A DNA stretch of 64,000 bases from Serratia rhizosphaerae (GTDB taxonomy: Bacteria; Pseudomonadota; Gammaproteobacteria; Enterobacterales; Enterobacteriaceae): the NCBI RefSeq assembly GCF_009817885.1, contig NZ_CP041764.1, positions 4,898,001 to 4,962,000 of the forward strand, written 5' to 3'. Shown here piece by piece: positions 32,806 through 40,974 of this stretch. Position numbers and translations under genes: made by a program. Numbering within the stretch: position 1 is the first letter of the stretch; the number at the start of each line of letters is the position of its first letter. The notes under the pieces were generated by a model, which saw only the letters and a list, made by a program, of their open reading frames with translations, had not been told where the DNA came from and did not search any database.

Positions 32806-33327
32806 TTATTTGATCACTCCGCAGGCGAAGCGGTCACCGCCGCCGCCCAGCGGTTTCGGCCGATCGGCATGGTTATCGCCGCCGACGTGCACCATCAGCG
32901 CCTTGCCTTCAATGTCGCTGATTTTTTTCAGCCGCGGTGCCAGCACCGGATAGCTGGCGGTGCCATCTTCAGCTACGTAGATGGCCGGTAAGTCTCCCAG
33001 GTGGCCATCGGCATACGGCCCCAGGTGTTTGCCGGTTTTCTCCGGGTCAAAGTGGCCGCCGGCCGCCAGCGCCGCCACCGCCTTGCCCTCTTTCATCGCC
33101 GGCTCGCAGCTGCCGTTCTCATGTACGTGAAAACCGTGGATGCCGGCGGGCAACGCTTTGAGCTGCGGTGTAAACTGCAGCCCGTACGGCGTTTCACTGA
33201 TGGCGATTTTACCAATATCCTGACCGATGCCCTGCGCGGTCACCAAATGTATATCTACGTCTTCCGTTGCCGCCTGGGCGACGCCGCAGGCCAGCAGACC
33301 GATTGCCGCACACCAAAAATGTTTCAT
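32806..33327 (-). CDS. sodC: Periplasmic Cu,Zn superoxide dismutase
   Basis: SodC dismutates superoxide in the periplasm. The 173-residue precursor (same length as E. coli) has a signal peptide (GLLACGVAQAA). Metal ligands are visible in GFHVHENGSC, AGGHFDPEKTGKHLGPYADGHLGDLP and LMVHVGGDNHADRP. The conserved disulfide cysteines are in GSCEP and FACGVIK. ATG at 33327. Divergent from lipA across a 253-bp gap. Confidence 0.96.
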   Translation of the reverse strand: MKHFWCAAIGLLACGVAQAATEDVDIHLVTAQGIGQDIGKIAISETPYGLQFTPQLKALPAGIHGFHVHENGSCEPAMKEGKAVAALAAGGHFDPEKTGKHLGPYADGHLGDLPAIYVAEDGTASYPVLAPRLKKISDIEGKALMVHVGGDNHADRPKPLGGGGDRFACGVIK

Positions 33328-33463
33328 AAATCAACCTCTCCATTCACGTCCGTTATCGAACTTTGAGTATAGAAGACGAGCCTCGCCGCACCCGGCGGGG
33401 GCGCAATATTGCCTGTCCGGCTCGCATAATTATCCATCTGTGCTAATACTTCTTTACCGCTTG

Positions 33464-33510
33464 TGGTCAGTCATCTGACCAGTTGTCGTTCGGTTTATCC
33501 TGTTTAACTT
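33464..33510 (+). promoter_or_regulatory. Putative lipA promoter with upstream inverted repeat
   Basis: TGGTCAG/CTGACCA (33464-33470 and 33475-33481), a perfect 7-bp inverted repeat with 4-bp spacer, ends two bases before a TTGTCG (33483-33488). That hexamer is 16 bp from TAACTT (33505-33510). The repeat is placed where an activator would bind. The half-sites resemble FadR arms, but the spacing does not fit FadR. Confidence 0.45.
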
Positions 33511-33580
33511 AATCCCGGCTGCCGAAGATCATCAAGCGAATCAACAATATGACGGCAACCGGCATCAAAAGGAACCGGCT

Positions 33581-35407
33581 ATGGGCATTTTTGATTATCG
33601 TGAGACGGACGCCGCGGCGTCCAAAGCGCTGTTTGCCGACGCGATGGCGATCTCCCACTATGCATACCATAACATCGATAACGGCTTTGCCGTCGGCTAT
33701 CAGAATACCGGCTATGGCCTGGGACTGCCGCTGACTCTGGTTGGCGGTATCCTCGGCAGTACCGACTCGCAGGGCGCGCTGCCCGGCATTCCCTGGAACC
33801 CGGATGCGGAAAAGGCCGCGCTGGAGGCGGTCACCGAGGCCGGCTGGACGCGGGTCAATGCGCAGCAGTTGGGCTACCAGGGTAAAACCGACGCCCGCGG
33901 CACCTATTTCGGCGAAACCAGGGGTTATGAAACGGCGCAGGCTGAAGTGCTGACGAAATATGACGATGCCGGCAAGCTGACCGAGATCGGCATCGCCTTC
34001 CGCGGCACCAGCGGACCGCGCGAATCAATAGTCAGCGACAGTATCGGCGACGTGATTAATGATCTGCTGGCCGGTTTTGGCCCCGTGGGTTATGCCGACC
34101 ATTACACGCTTAACGCCTTTAATACGCTGCTGGGCGACGTTGCGCGCTTTGCGCAACAAAACGGCCTGACGGGTGAAGACGTGGTGGTCAGCGGCCACAG
34201 CCTGGGCGGCATGGCCGTCAACAGTATGGCCAGCATGAGCGATGCGCACTGGGACGGTTTCTACGCGAACGCCAACTATGTGGCGTTCGCCTCACCTACC
34301 CAGCATCAGAGCGACGATCGGGTGCTGAATATCGGTTACGAAAACGACCCGGTGTTCCGCGCCCTCGACGGTAGTGCGCTGACCGCCGGTTCGCTGGGGG
34401 TGCATGACGGCGTGAAAGAGAATGCCACCAATAATATCGTCAATTTTAACGATCACTACGCCTCCGCCGCCTGGAACGCGCTGCCGTTTTCCATCCTGAA
34501 TATTCCCACCTGGCTGTCGCACCTGCCCAGCGCCTATCAGGACGGTCTGACGCGCGTGCTGGACTCGGCGTTTTACGATCTTACCGGGCAAAACTCGACG
34601 GTGATCGTCACCAATCTGTCCAACGTCACCCGCAGCTCGACCTGGGTGGAAGATCTCAACCGCAATGCCGAGACGCACAGCGGACCGACCTTTATCATCG
34701 GCAGCGACGGCAATGATCTCATCAAAGGCGATCAGGGCAACGATTACCTCGAAGGACGCGCCGGCGATGATACCTTCCGCGACGGCGGCGGCTATAACTG
34801 GATCCTCGGCGGTGACGGCCGCAATACGCTGGATATCCAGCAACCGCTGCAGGATCGCGAAGTGGCGTACGACGGGGTAAACCTGTATCTGCGCGACGCC
34901 GACGGCGGGATTACCCTTGCCGAGAATATCTCTACGCTGCGCAGCAAAGAGTCGCAGCTCGTCGTGCTGAATAAAAACGTCGATCATCAGGTCACCGCCG
35001 ATGGCCTGCTCTCTGCATCGGGGCTGACTGCTTACGCCGACTCGCTCAACGGCGGCGACGGCGGCGACAGCCTGACGGCAACGCAGGCCGGCGGCTGGCT
35101 GTTCGGGCTGGAAAGCGACGATACGCTGAACGGCCAGCTCGGCAACCATACGTTTGTCGGCGGAGCCGGCAACGACCAACTGCAGGCCGGCGGCGGCGGC
35201 AATACGTTTCTGTTCAGCGGCAGCTTCGGCCACGATCGGCTGGAGGGGTTGCAGACAAGCGATAAGCTGGTGTTTATCGGCGCCGGCAGCCAGGTCGAAT
35301 ACCATGAAGCGGATAACAATCTGACTATCGGGCTGGGCGACAGCAGCGTGACGCTGGTCGGCGTCAGCCCGCAGTCGCTGCAGGATGGCCAGCTGATTGT
35401 GGCCTGA
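33581..35407 (+). CDS. lipA: Family I.3 RTX lipase LipA, type I secreted
   Basis: The 608-residue extracellular lipase is very similar to Serratia marcescens LipA (614 aa, MGIFSYKDLDENASKALF). The triad is S207 in GHSLGG, D256 in GYENDPVF and H314 in WLSHLP. Nonapeptide calcium-binding repeats occur at about residues 373-398 (GSDGNDLIKGDQGNDYLEG), with degenerate ones near 490-545. There is no N-terminal signal peptide. The C-terminal region ending GQLIVA is the expected type I secretion signal, so export needs a LipBCD-type ABC exporter that is not in this window. AAAGGAA precedes the ATG. It is inserted between sodC and ydhF, which are close neighbours in E. coli. Confidence 0.93.
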   Translation: MGIFDYRETDAAASKALFADAMAISHYAYHNIDNGFAVGYQNTGYGLGLPLTLVGGILGSTDSQGALPGIPWNPDAEKAALEAVTEAGWTRVNAQQLGYQGKTDARGTYFGETRGYETAQAEVLTKYDDAGKLTEIGIAFRGTSGPRESIVSDSIGDVINDLLAGFGPVGYADHYTLNAFNTLLGDVARFAQQNGLTGEDVVVSGHSLGGMAVNSMASMSDAHWDGFYANANYVAFASPTQHQSDDRVLNIGYENDPVFRALDGSALTAGSLGVHDGVKENATNNIVNFNDHYASAAWNALPFSILNIPTWLSHLPSAYQDGLTRVLDSAFYDLTGQNSTVIVTNLSNVTRSSTWVEDLNRNAETHSGPTFIIGSDGNDLIKGDQGNDYLEGRAGDDTFRDGGGYNWILGGDGRNTLDIQQPLQDREVAYDGVNLYLRDADGGITLAENISTLRSKESQLVVLNKNVDHQVTADGLLSASGLTAYADSLNGGDGGDSLTATQAGGWLFGLESDDTLNGQLGNHTFVGGAGNDQLQAGGGGNTFLFSGSFGHDRLEGLQTSDKLVFIGAGSQVEYHEADNNLTIGLGDSSVTLVGVSPQSLQDGQLIVA

Positions 35408-35411
35408 TTAA

Positions 35412-35437
35412 TGCGCCGGCCGACAGTGGCCGGCGCA
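35412..35437. terminator. Hairpin between convergent lipA and ydhF
   Basis: Perfect 10-bp stem TGCGCCGGCC/GGCCGGCGCA with 6-base loop, four bases after lipA and five bases past the ydhF stop. No T tract on either strand, so a 3'-end hairpin rather than a proven terminator. Confidence 0.5.
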
Positions 35438-35442
35438 CGCCG

Positions 35443-36339
35443 TCAGGGAACGTCATACCCCAGCGCCGCCTTGCGGATGCGGAACCACTGCTCGCGGCTC
35501 ATCGTCAGCTCCAGCGCCCGCAACGCCGATGTGACGCGTTCAATTTTGCCTGAGCCAATAATCGGCAGCGGCGCGGACGGCAGACGCATCACCCAGGCGT
35601 AAACCACCTGTTCAATCGTGTCGGCGCCGATCTCCTGCGCCACACTGTGCAGTTCGTTGCGCAACGGCTGGCTCTCCGCGCCGCTGAACAGCCGCCCGCC
35701 CCCCAGACAGGACCAAGCCATCGGCTTGATGCGCAACTGCTGACACTGGTCGAGCGTGCCGTCCAGCAGCGCCGGCTGATGCAGCGGCGAGATCTCGACC
35801 TGATTGGTGACCAGCGAAAACGGCAGACGGGACTGCAGCAGCGTAAACTGCGCCGGGGTAAAGTTAGACACGCCAAAGTGGCGCACCTTACCGCTTTTGT
35901 GCAGATCGACAAAGGCTTCGGCCACCTCGTCGGCGTCCATCAGCGGATCGGGACGGTGGATCAGCAGCAGATCGAGATAGTCGGTATGCAGCTTTTGCAG
36001 CGAATGCTCGGCGCTGCTGACGATATGACTGCGGTCGGTGATGTAATGTCCGATCGGGTTGCCCGGCTTGGCGGTGGTGGCAATGCCGCATTTGCTCACC
36101 AGCTCCAGCCGCTGACGCAGCGCCGGCTGCAGCCGCAGCGCGTCACCAAATGCCTGCTCGCACGCATAGCCGCCATAGATATCCGCGTGGTCGGCGGTGG
36201 TGATCCCCAGCTCAAGGTGTTGCTCGATAAACCCCAGCAGCTGTTGCGGCGACATGCCCCACTCCATCAGCCGCCAGTAACCGCAGACCATACGGGAAAA
36301 TTCCGGTCCCTGCGGCGCCAGTTGAATACGATGACCCAT
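35443..36339 (-). CDS. ydhF: Aldo/keto reductase YdhF
   Basis: NADPH-dependent TIM-barrel oxidoreductase of 298 residues, equal to E. coli YdhF. Visible are the family Asp-Tyr region (TTADHADIYGGYACEQAFG), catalytic Lys in LVSKCGIA, His in LLLIHRPDPLMD, and the cofactor-binding IIGSGKIERVTSAL. The ATG at 36339 has GAGG upstream; the in-frame TTG two codons earlier is not needed. The physiological substrate is unknown. Confidence 0.93.
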   Translation of the reverse strand: MGHRIQLAPQGPEFSRMVCGYWRLMEWGMSPQQLLGFIEQHLELGITTADHADIYGGYACEQAFGDALRLQPALRQRLELVSKCGIATTAKPGNPIGHYITDRSHIVSSAEHSLQKLHTDYLDLLLIHRPDPLMDADEVAEAFVDLHKSGKVRHFGVSNFTPAQFTLLQSRLPFSLVTNQVEISPLHQPALLDGTLDQCQQLRIKPMAWSCLGGGRLFSGAESQPLRNELHSVAQEIGADTIEQVVYAWVMRLPSAPLPIIGSGKIERVTSALRALELTMSREQWFRIRKAALGYDVP

Positions 36340-36448
36340 GTTCAAACCTCATAACGGTGTTTTCCCCAGCATACACAAGCCGGCGACGCAGGGAAACGCA
36401 GCGCGCGGCGGCCCGTGCGCAGGATCGGAAAATTCATGGGAAAAGTGC

Positions 36449-36688
36449 TCAGAATAGCGAAGGCTGATCGGGGTTTTGTTCTTCCGCCGCCTTATTGGCG
36501 CGCTGCAGACGCAGCAGCCGCTGGCGGCACAGGCGCAGCACGTCGCGCTTTTGCGCATCGCTCATGTTCATCCAGCCGAAGCGCTCCTCGCGGCTGCGCA
36601 GGCAGCCACGGCAGTATCCGCGTTCGTCGGCCTGGCAAATGCCGCGACACGGGCTGGGAATGTCGAAGAATTCAAGTTGCTGCGGCAC
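36449..36688 (-). CDS. ydhL: DUF1289 cysteine-rich protein YdhL
   Basis: The 79-residue product matches E. coli YdhL in length and sequence (QLEFFDIPSPCRGICQADERGYCRGCLRSREERFGW). Four cysteines in CRGIC...CRGC probably bind a metal; function is unknown. The start codon is GTG at 36688, fixed by a perfect AGGAGGTG a few bases upstream. In E. coli ydhL is next to nemR; here 3.5 kb of accessory genes separate them. Confidence 0.9.
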   Translation of the reverse strand: MPQQLEFFDIPSPCRGICQADERGYCRGCLRSREERFGWMNMSDAQKRDVLRLCRQRLLRLQRANKAAEEQNPDQPSLF

Positions 36689-36708
36689 ACCACCTCCTGA
36701 CTCTACCG

Positions 36709-37638
36709 TTAATTGAAGACGTCATCGGCGTTGATGGCAAGCGACTTTTCCGCCAGACGGCGAAAATAATCGCGTAGATAGCGCAGCGCCTGGCGGGTTT
36801 TCTCCGGCATTGCGCGTTCCAGCGTCAGCGCATGCAGCCGCAGCGGCGTCGGCCGCCAGGCGGGCAACAGCGCAATCAGCTCGCCGCGCCGCAGTTCATC
36901 GCCAATCTCATACAGCGGCTGACCGGAGATGCCGAGCCCCATACGGGTAAAGGCGCGCATCACGTGCATACTGTCGCTGACGATCTGGCCCTGCGCCTGC
37001 CGCAGCCTGAAGGTCTCCCCCGAGGCATGGTGCAAATCCAGCGGAAAAGCGGCGTTGTTGCCGCTGATCCAGCGGTGCTGCTGCAGCGCCTGCGGCGTTT
37101 CCGGCACGCCGTGCTGGCTCAGATAGCGCGGCGCAGCGCACAATACCATCGGCCACTCGCTCAGAGCGTGCGCGATCATCGAGGTGTCCGCCAACTGCCG
37201 GCTGACCCGCAGCGAGATATCCACCCGCTGTTCTATCATATCCACCACCCGGTCATCCGCCAGCACGCGCAGCATCAGCTGCGGATGCGCCTGCAACAGC
37301 GGCGCCAGCGCCTCGGCCAGCGGCCCGCCGCCGATACCGACGGTGGTGGCGATGCGCAACTCCCCCACCAGCGTATCCCGCAGTTCCGCCAGCCGCTGCT
37401 GCGCCTGTTGCGCCTGCTGCAGCATGGCCTCGCAGCCGGGATAAAACGCCGCGCCGGCCTCGGTCAGCGCCAGTTTGCGCGTGGAGCGGTGCAGCAGCGG
37501 CACGCCAAGCGAACTTTCCAGCGCGCGCAGGTGCTGGCTGACCGCCGATGACGACATACCCAGCCGCCGTGCCGCCGCCGCCAGCGATCCTTCGGCCACC
37601 ACCACGGCAAACACCGCCATTCGATTGAGTTTATCCAT
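36709..37638 (-). CDS. LysR-family transcriptional regulator
   Basis: The 309-residue protein has an N-terminal winged helix-turn-helix (MDKLNRMAVFAVVVAEGSLAAAARRLGMSSSAVSQHLRALESSLGVPLLHRSTRKLALTEAG). A type 2 periplasmic-binding-fold effector domain follows from about residue 90. It is divergent from the adjacent NAD(P)-binding protein gene across 138 bp, the usual arrangement of a LysR regulator and its target. The ATG at 37638 is preferred to the preceding in-frame GTG; no clear ribosome binding site. Effector unknown. Confidence 0.85.
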   Translation of the reverse strand: MDKLNRMAVFAVVVAEGSLAAAARRLGMSSSAVSQHLRALESSLGVPLLHRSTRKLALTEAGAAFYPGCEAMLQQAQQAQQRLAELRDTLVGELRIATTVGIGGGPLAEALAPLLQAHPQLMLRVLADDRVVDMIEQRVDISLRVSRQLADTSMIAHALSEWPMVLCAAPRYLSQHGVPETPQALQQHRWISGNNAAFPLDLHHASGETFRLRQAQGQIVSDSMHVMRAFTRMGLGISGQPLYEIGDELRRGELIALLPAWRPTPLRLHALTLERAMPEKTRQALRYLRDYFRRLAEKSLAINADDVFN

Positions 37639-37776
37639 CACTATAAAGTTTTACTTAATAAAGAAAGCATCAATATGGCACTAATCAAATCTATTGTTAA
37701 GATCTAGAGTATCTGCATCACGCCGGGGCACGCCCTCGGCCCCACGGTTGCCTTATCACTTATCAGGAGCAAGCAG

Positions 37777-38418
37777 ATGAAAATTGCCATTATTGGAGCC
37801 ACCGGTTTTGTAGGCCGTCGCGTAGTGGATGAAGCCCTGTCGCGCGGACTGGACGTCACCGCCATCGCCCGGCAGAAAAAAGATTTACCGGACAACGCCC
37901 GTCTGCATATCGCACTCGGCGACGTGGCCGATACCGACTGGCTGACTACGCAGCTGCGCGGGCAGGATGCGGTGATCAGCGCCTTTAACCCCGGCTGGGG
38001 GGAAGAGAATCTGTATGACAAAACCGTGGCCGGTATGCAGAAGATCCTCAACGCGGTGGACACCGCCGGCGTCACGCGCTTTCTGGTGGTCGGCGGCGCC
38101 GGCAGCCTGCAGGTTGCGCCCGGCGTAGAACTGGTCGATACACCGGAGTTCCCGGAAAATATTCGCCCCGGCGCCCGCGCGGTGCGTGATTTGCGCAACC
38201 AGCTGTTGCAGAACCACAGCCTGGAGTGGACCTATCTGTCTCCGGCCGCCATGCTGGAGCCGGGCAAACGCACCGGTCAATTCCGCCTCGGCACCACCAG
38301 CCTGCTGATGGACGGCGATGCGCCGGCGCATATTTCGGTGGAAGACCTGGCGGTGGCCATCGTCGACGAAATCGAAAAACCGCAGTTTATCCGGGCGCAG
38401 TTCACCGCCGCCTACTGA
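37777..38418 (+). CDS. NAD(P)-binding atypical SDR/NmrA-like protein
   Basis: The 213-residue product begins MKIAIIGATGFVGRRVVDEALSRG, a classical Rossmann dinucleotide motif (GATGFVG). It continues with ALGDVAD and LVVGGAGSL, as in YwnB/NmrA-like atypical short-chain dehydrogenases. These often act as quinone or flavin reductases or redox-sensing partners. The catalytic YxxxK of classical SDRs is absent. Likely controlled by the divergent LysR gene. Confidence 0.8.
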   Translation: MKIAIIGATGFVGRRVVDEALSRGLDVTAIARQKKDLPDNARLHIALGDVADTDWLTTQLRGQDAVISAFNPGWGEENLYDKTVAGMQKILNAVDTAGVTRFLVVGGAGSLQVAPGVELVDTPEFPENIRPGARAVRDLRNQLLQNHSLEWTYLSPAAMLEPGKRTGQFRLGTTSLLMDGDAPAHISVEDLAVAIVDEIEKPQFIRAQFTAAY

Positions 38419-38456
38419 TATCGCCAGCCCCGGCCGCCCTGCGCGGCCGGTTCGCC

Positions 38457-38489
38457 GCTAAGGTTATCTTAAGTTTCACCCGCTAAATT
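38457..38489 (+). promoter_or_regulatory. Putative PmrA box and promoter of eptA
   Basis: GCTAAG-GTTAT-CTTAAG (38457-38473) matches the PmrA (BasR) direct-repeat consensus CTTAAG-N5-CTTAAG at 10 of 12 half-site positions with exact 5-bp spacing. A TAAATT (38484-38489) lies 10 bp downstream as a possible -10. This suits eptA, a PmrA target in Salmonella and E. coli. Confidence 0.6.
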
Positions 38490-38525
38490 TCCCCGCATTA
38501 CCTTCTACAGGATGACAATGCGGCA

Positions 38526-40166
38526 ATGCGGTTACCTTCAACATTCTCCTGCAGCAGTCTGGGCTTTATTCTCGCCTGTGCGCTGTTTTTTACCCTGTTC
38601 CAAAACGCGCTGTTTTTGCATACGGCGTGGTCATTTATCCGTTTCGACCATGTCAGCAACCTGCTGTTTGCCGCCAGCATGCCGGTGGTGATCTTCTGCG
38701 CGCTGAATATCATTTTCAGCCTACTCACCGTGCCCTACCTGCGTAAGCCATTAATGATTTTTTTCCTGCTGGGCAGCGCTGCGGCCAACTATTTTATGTA
38801 CAGCTATGGCGTGGTGATCGACGGCGATATGATGCAAAGTGCCGTTGAAACCAACGCGCAGGAGATCGGCGCGCTGCTGACGCCGCAGATGGGGCTGTGG
38901 CTGCTGCTGCTTGGCGTGCTGCCGGCAGCGGCGGTATCTATCGTCAGGATTCGCCAGACCCGCCCATGGTGGTACCCCCTCGGCCTGCGCGCCGCCAATA
39001 TGATGCTGTCACTGGTGGTGATTCTGCTGATCGCCGCGTTATTCTATAAAGACTACGCGTCGCTGATTCGTAACAACAAAAGCGTGGTGAACATGCTGAC
39101 GCCGTCGAATTTTATCGCCGGCGCCGTCAAGCTCGCCGAACAGCGTGAACTTACCCGCCACCTGCCGCTGGTGAAAATCGGTGAGGATGCTCATAAGGGG
39201 CCGCTAATCCGCGCCGAGCAGAAAAAGACGCTGGTGATCCTGGTGGTCGGCGAAACCGCGCGCGCGGAAAACTTCTCGCTGGGCGGCTACGGGCGCGTCA
39301 CCAACCCGCACCTGCAACAGGACAGCGTGATCTATTTTAAAAACGCCGCCTCCTGCGGTACCGAAACCGCGGTATCGGTACCCTGTATGTTTTCGAATAT
39401 GACGCGCAGCAGGTATAACGCCACTCTGGCCGAGCATCAGGAGGGACTGATGGACGTTTTGGCCCATGCCGGAGTCAACGTGCTGTGGCGCGATAACGAT
39501 AACGGCTGTAAAGGCGCCTGTGACCGGATCCCTCACGTCGATATAACCAAACTGCAACTGCCGCAGGATTGTGAAGGTGACGTCTGTATGGACAGTGTGC
39601 TGCTGTATCGCCTGCGGGACTATATTGATAGCCTGAAAGACGACGGCGTGATTGTGCTGCACCAGATGGGCAGCCACGGTCCGGCCTATTATCGCCGCAG
39701 CACGCCTGAGTTCCGCCGTTTTACCCCGACCTGCGACAGCAATCAGATCCAGGACTGCAGCCACCAGCAACTGGTCAACACCTATGACAATTCGCTGCTG
39801 TACAGCGACGCCATGCTCGACAGCACCATCAAACTGCTGCAGCAGTACAGCGACCGTTTCAATACCGCGCTGGTATACCTGTCGGATCACGGCGAGTCGC
39901 TGGGGGAAAACGGTATGTACCTGCACGGCACGCCGTATCTGTTCGCACCGAGCCAACAGACGCACGTACCGTTCCTGATGTGGATATCGGCAAACTATCA
40001 GCGCAGCTTCGGCATTAACCGCCAGTGCCTGCAAAATATCGCGCAGCGGGATGCCGTCTCGCAGGATAATCTGTTCCATACCCTGCTTGGCATGCTGAAC
40101 GTGCAGACCCGACAGTATCAGCCTCAATTGGATATTCTGCAGCGCTGCCGCAGCGACAGCGCTTAA
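38526..40166 (+). CDS. eptA: Phosphoethanolamine transferase EptA (lipid A)
   Basis: The 546-residue enzyme has five N-terminal membrane helices (up to about residue 173). A periplasmic alkaline-phosphatase-like domain follows, with expected zinc/catalytic residues E243 (VVGETAR), nucleophile T281 (CGTETAVSVPCMFS), D454 and H455 (LSDHGESLGENG) and H383 (MGSHGPAYYRR). EptA adds phosphoethanolamine to lipid A phosphates and lowers polymyxin binding. Several cysteine pairs (CKGAC, CEGDVC, CDSNQIQDC) fit the family's disulfides. The start at 38526 has only a distant AGGA. A PmrA-type box lies upstream. Confidence 0.9.
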   Translation: MRLPSTFSCSSLGFILACALFFTLFQNALFLHTAWSFIRFDHVSNLLFAASMPVVIFCALNIIFSLLTVPYLRKPLMIFFLLGSAAANYFMYSYGVVIDGDMMQSAVETNAQEIGALLTPQMGLWLLLLGVLPAAAVSIVRIRQTRPWWYPLGLRAANMMLSLVVILLIAALFYKDYASLIRNNKSVVNMLTPSNFIAGAVKLAEQRELTRHLPLVKIGEDAHKGPLIRAEQKKTLVILVVGETARAENFSLGGYGRVTNPHLQQDSVIYFKNAASCGTETAVSVPCMFSNMTRSRYNATLAEHQEGLMDVLAHAGVNVLWRDNDNGCKGACDRIPHVDITKLQLPQDCEGDVCMDSVLLYRLRDYIDSLKDDGVIVLHQMGSHGPAYYRRSTPEFRRFTPTCDSNQIQDCSHQQLVNTYDNSLLYSDAMLDSTIKLLQQYSDRFNTALVYLSDHGESLGENGMYLHGTPYLFAPSQQTHVPFLMWISANYQRSFGINRQCLQNIAQRDAVSQDNLFHTLLGMLNVQTRQYQPQLDILQRCRSDSA

Positions 40167-40239
40167 CTTCCCTGCGCCGCTGAGGCACAATACTCACCAT
40201 CATGGCCGGCGCCTCAGCGTCGGTTTTTTTCTTTCCCTC

Positions 40240-40269
40240 TTGATCTAGACCAACTGGTCTATTATGCTC
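40240..40269 (+). promoter_or_regulatory. NemR operator and nemR promoter
   Basis: TAGACCAACTGGTCTA (40246-40261) is a perfect palindrome with the NemR half-sites TAGACC/GGTCTA. It sits between TTGATC (40240-40245) and TATGCT (40264-40269), an 18-bp spaced promoter, so bound NemR would block RNA polymerase. NemR is inactivated by electrophiles and hypochlorous acid in E. coli. Confidence 0.85.
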
Positions 40270-40275
40270 ACCCTC

Positions 40276-40884
40276 ATGACGACGAAACATACGCATTGCA
40301 ACACAGATACACGCGAACACCTGCTCGCCACCGGCGAGTCACTCAGCCTGCGCCTGGGGTTTACCGGCATGGGGCTGAGCGAACTGCTGGCTACCGCCGG
40401 GGTGCCCAAGGGCTCGTTTTATCACTACTTCCGCTCGAAGGAAGCCTTCGGCGAAGCCATGCTGCAACGCTATTTCGCGCATTATGACGTCGCCATGCTG
40501 GCGTTGTTCAACGACAGCGGCAGCGATGCCCGCCACCAGTTGCTGAGCTATTATGCGCAGGCCATCAGTTTTCACTGCCGCAGCGAATGTCACAATTCGT
40601 GCCTGGCGGTAAAACTGTCCGCCGAAGTCAGCGATCTGTCGGAACCGATGCGTCATGCGCTGGAAACCGGCAGCGCGCAGGTGATCGGCCGGTTGCAGGA
40701 CGCGATTGAACGCGGTATCCGCGAAGGGTCGCTGGCGATAACCATGAGTCCGGCGGCCACCGCCGAAACGCTGTACGCGCTGTGGCTCGGCGCTTCACTG
40801 CGCGCCAAAATTCGTCGTTCGGTTGCGCCGCTCACCAGCGCGCTGGAAAGTATTGAACTGCTGCTGCGCCCTGCGCAGCCTTAA
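40276..40884 (+). CDS. nemR: TetR-family electrophile-sensing repressor NemR
   Basis: The 202-residue protein has an N-terminal TetR helix-turn-helix (TREHLLATGESLSLRLGFTGMGLSELLATAGVPKGSFYHYFRSKEAFGEAML). The redox-sensing cysteine of E. coli NemR (C106 in GCLTVKLSAEV) is conserved in SCLAVKLSAEV. The ATG at 40276 matches the conserved N-terminus. An in-frame ATG at 40264 overlaps the predicted -10 and cannot be used from that promoter, which leaves a very short or absent leader. A terminator-like hairpin separates nemR from nemA. Confidence 0.93.
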   Translation: MTTKHTHCNTDTREHLLATGESLSLRLGFTGMGLSELLATAGVPKGSFYHYFRSKEAFGEAMLQRYFAHYDVAMLALFNDSGSDARHQLLSYYAQAISFHCRSECHNSCLAVKLSAEVSDLSEPMRHALETGSAQVIGRLQDAIERGIREGSLAITMSPAATAETLYALWLGASLRAKIRRSVAPLTSALESIELLLRPAQP

Positions 40885-40890
40885 GCCCCT

Positions 40891-40931
40891 CCCCTGGGAT
40901 GCCAAGATCCGACATCACAGGGGTTTTATTT
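40891..40931 (+). terminator. Terminator/attenuator between nemR and nemA
   Basis: Arms CCCCTGGGATG (40891-40901) and CATCACAGGGG (40913-40923) pair over 11 positions with one mismatch around an 11-base loop, followed by TTTTATTT. It would reduce read-through from nemR into nemA. Confidence 0.7.
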
Positions 40932-40958
40932 AACGTATTACTAGTCGACCGGTCTATT
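40930..40958 (+). promoter_or_regulatory. Possible separate nemA promoter with degenerate NemR site
   Basis: TTAACG (40930-40935) and TCTATT (40953-40958) are 17 bp apart. The sequence across the -10 reads GACCGGTCTATT, keeping the intact NemR half-site GGTCTA (40951-40956) beside a degenerate left half (TAGTCG). Both nem promoters thus share GGTCTATT at the same place. Confidence 0.5.
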
Positions 40959-40974
40959 CAGGATAGGATGCTTT

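Noticed and set aside
33464..33481. FadR operator upstream of lipA
   Set aside because: Arms resemble FadR half-sites, but the spacer is longer than the 17-bp FadR consensus allows.
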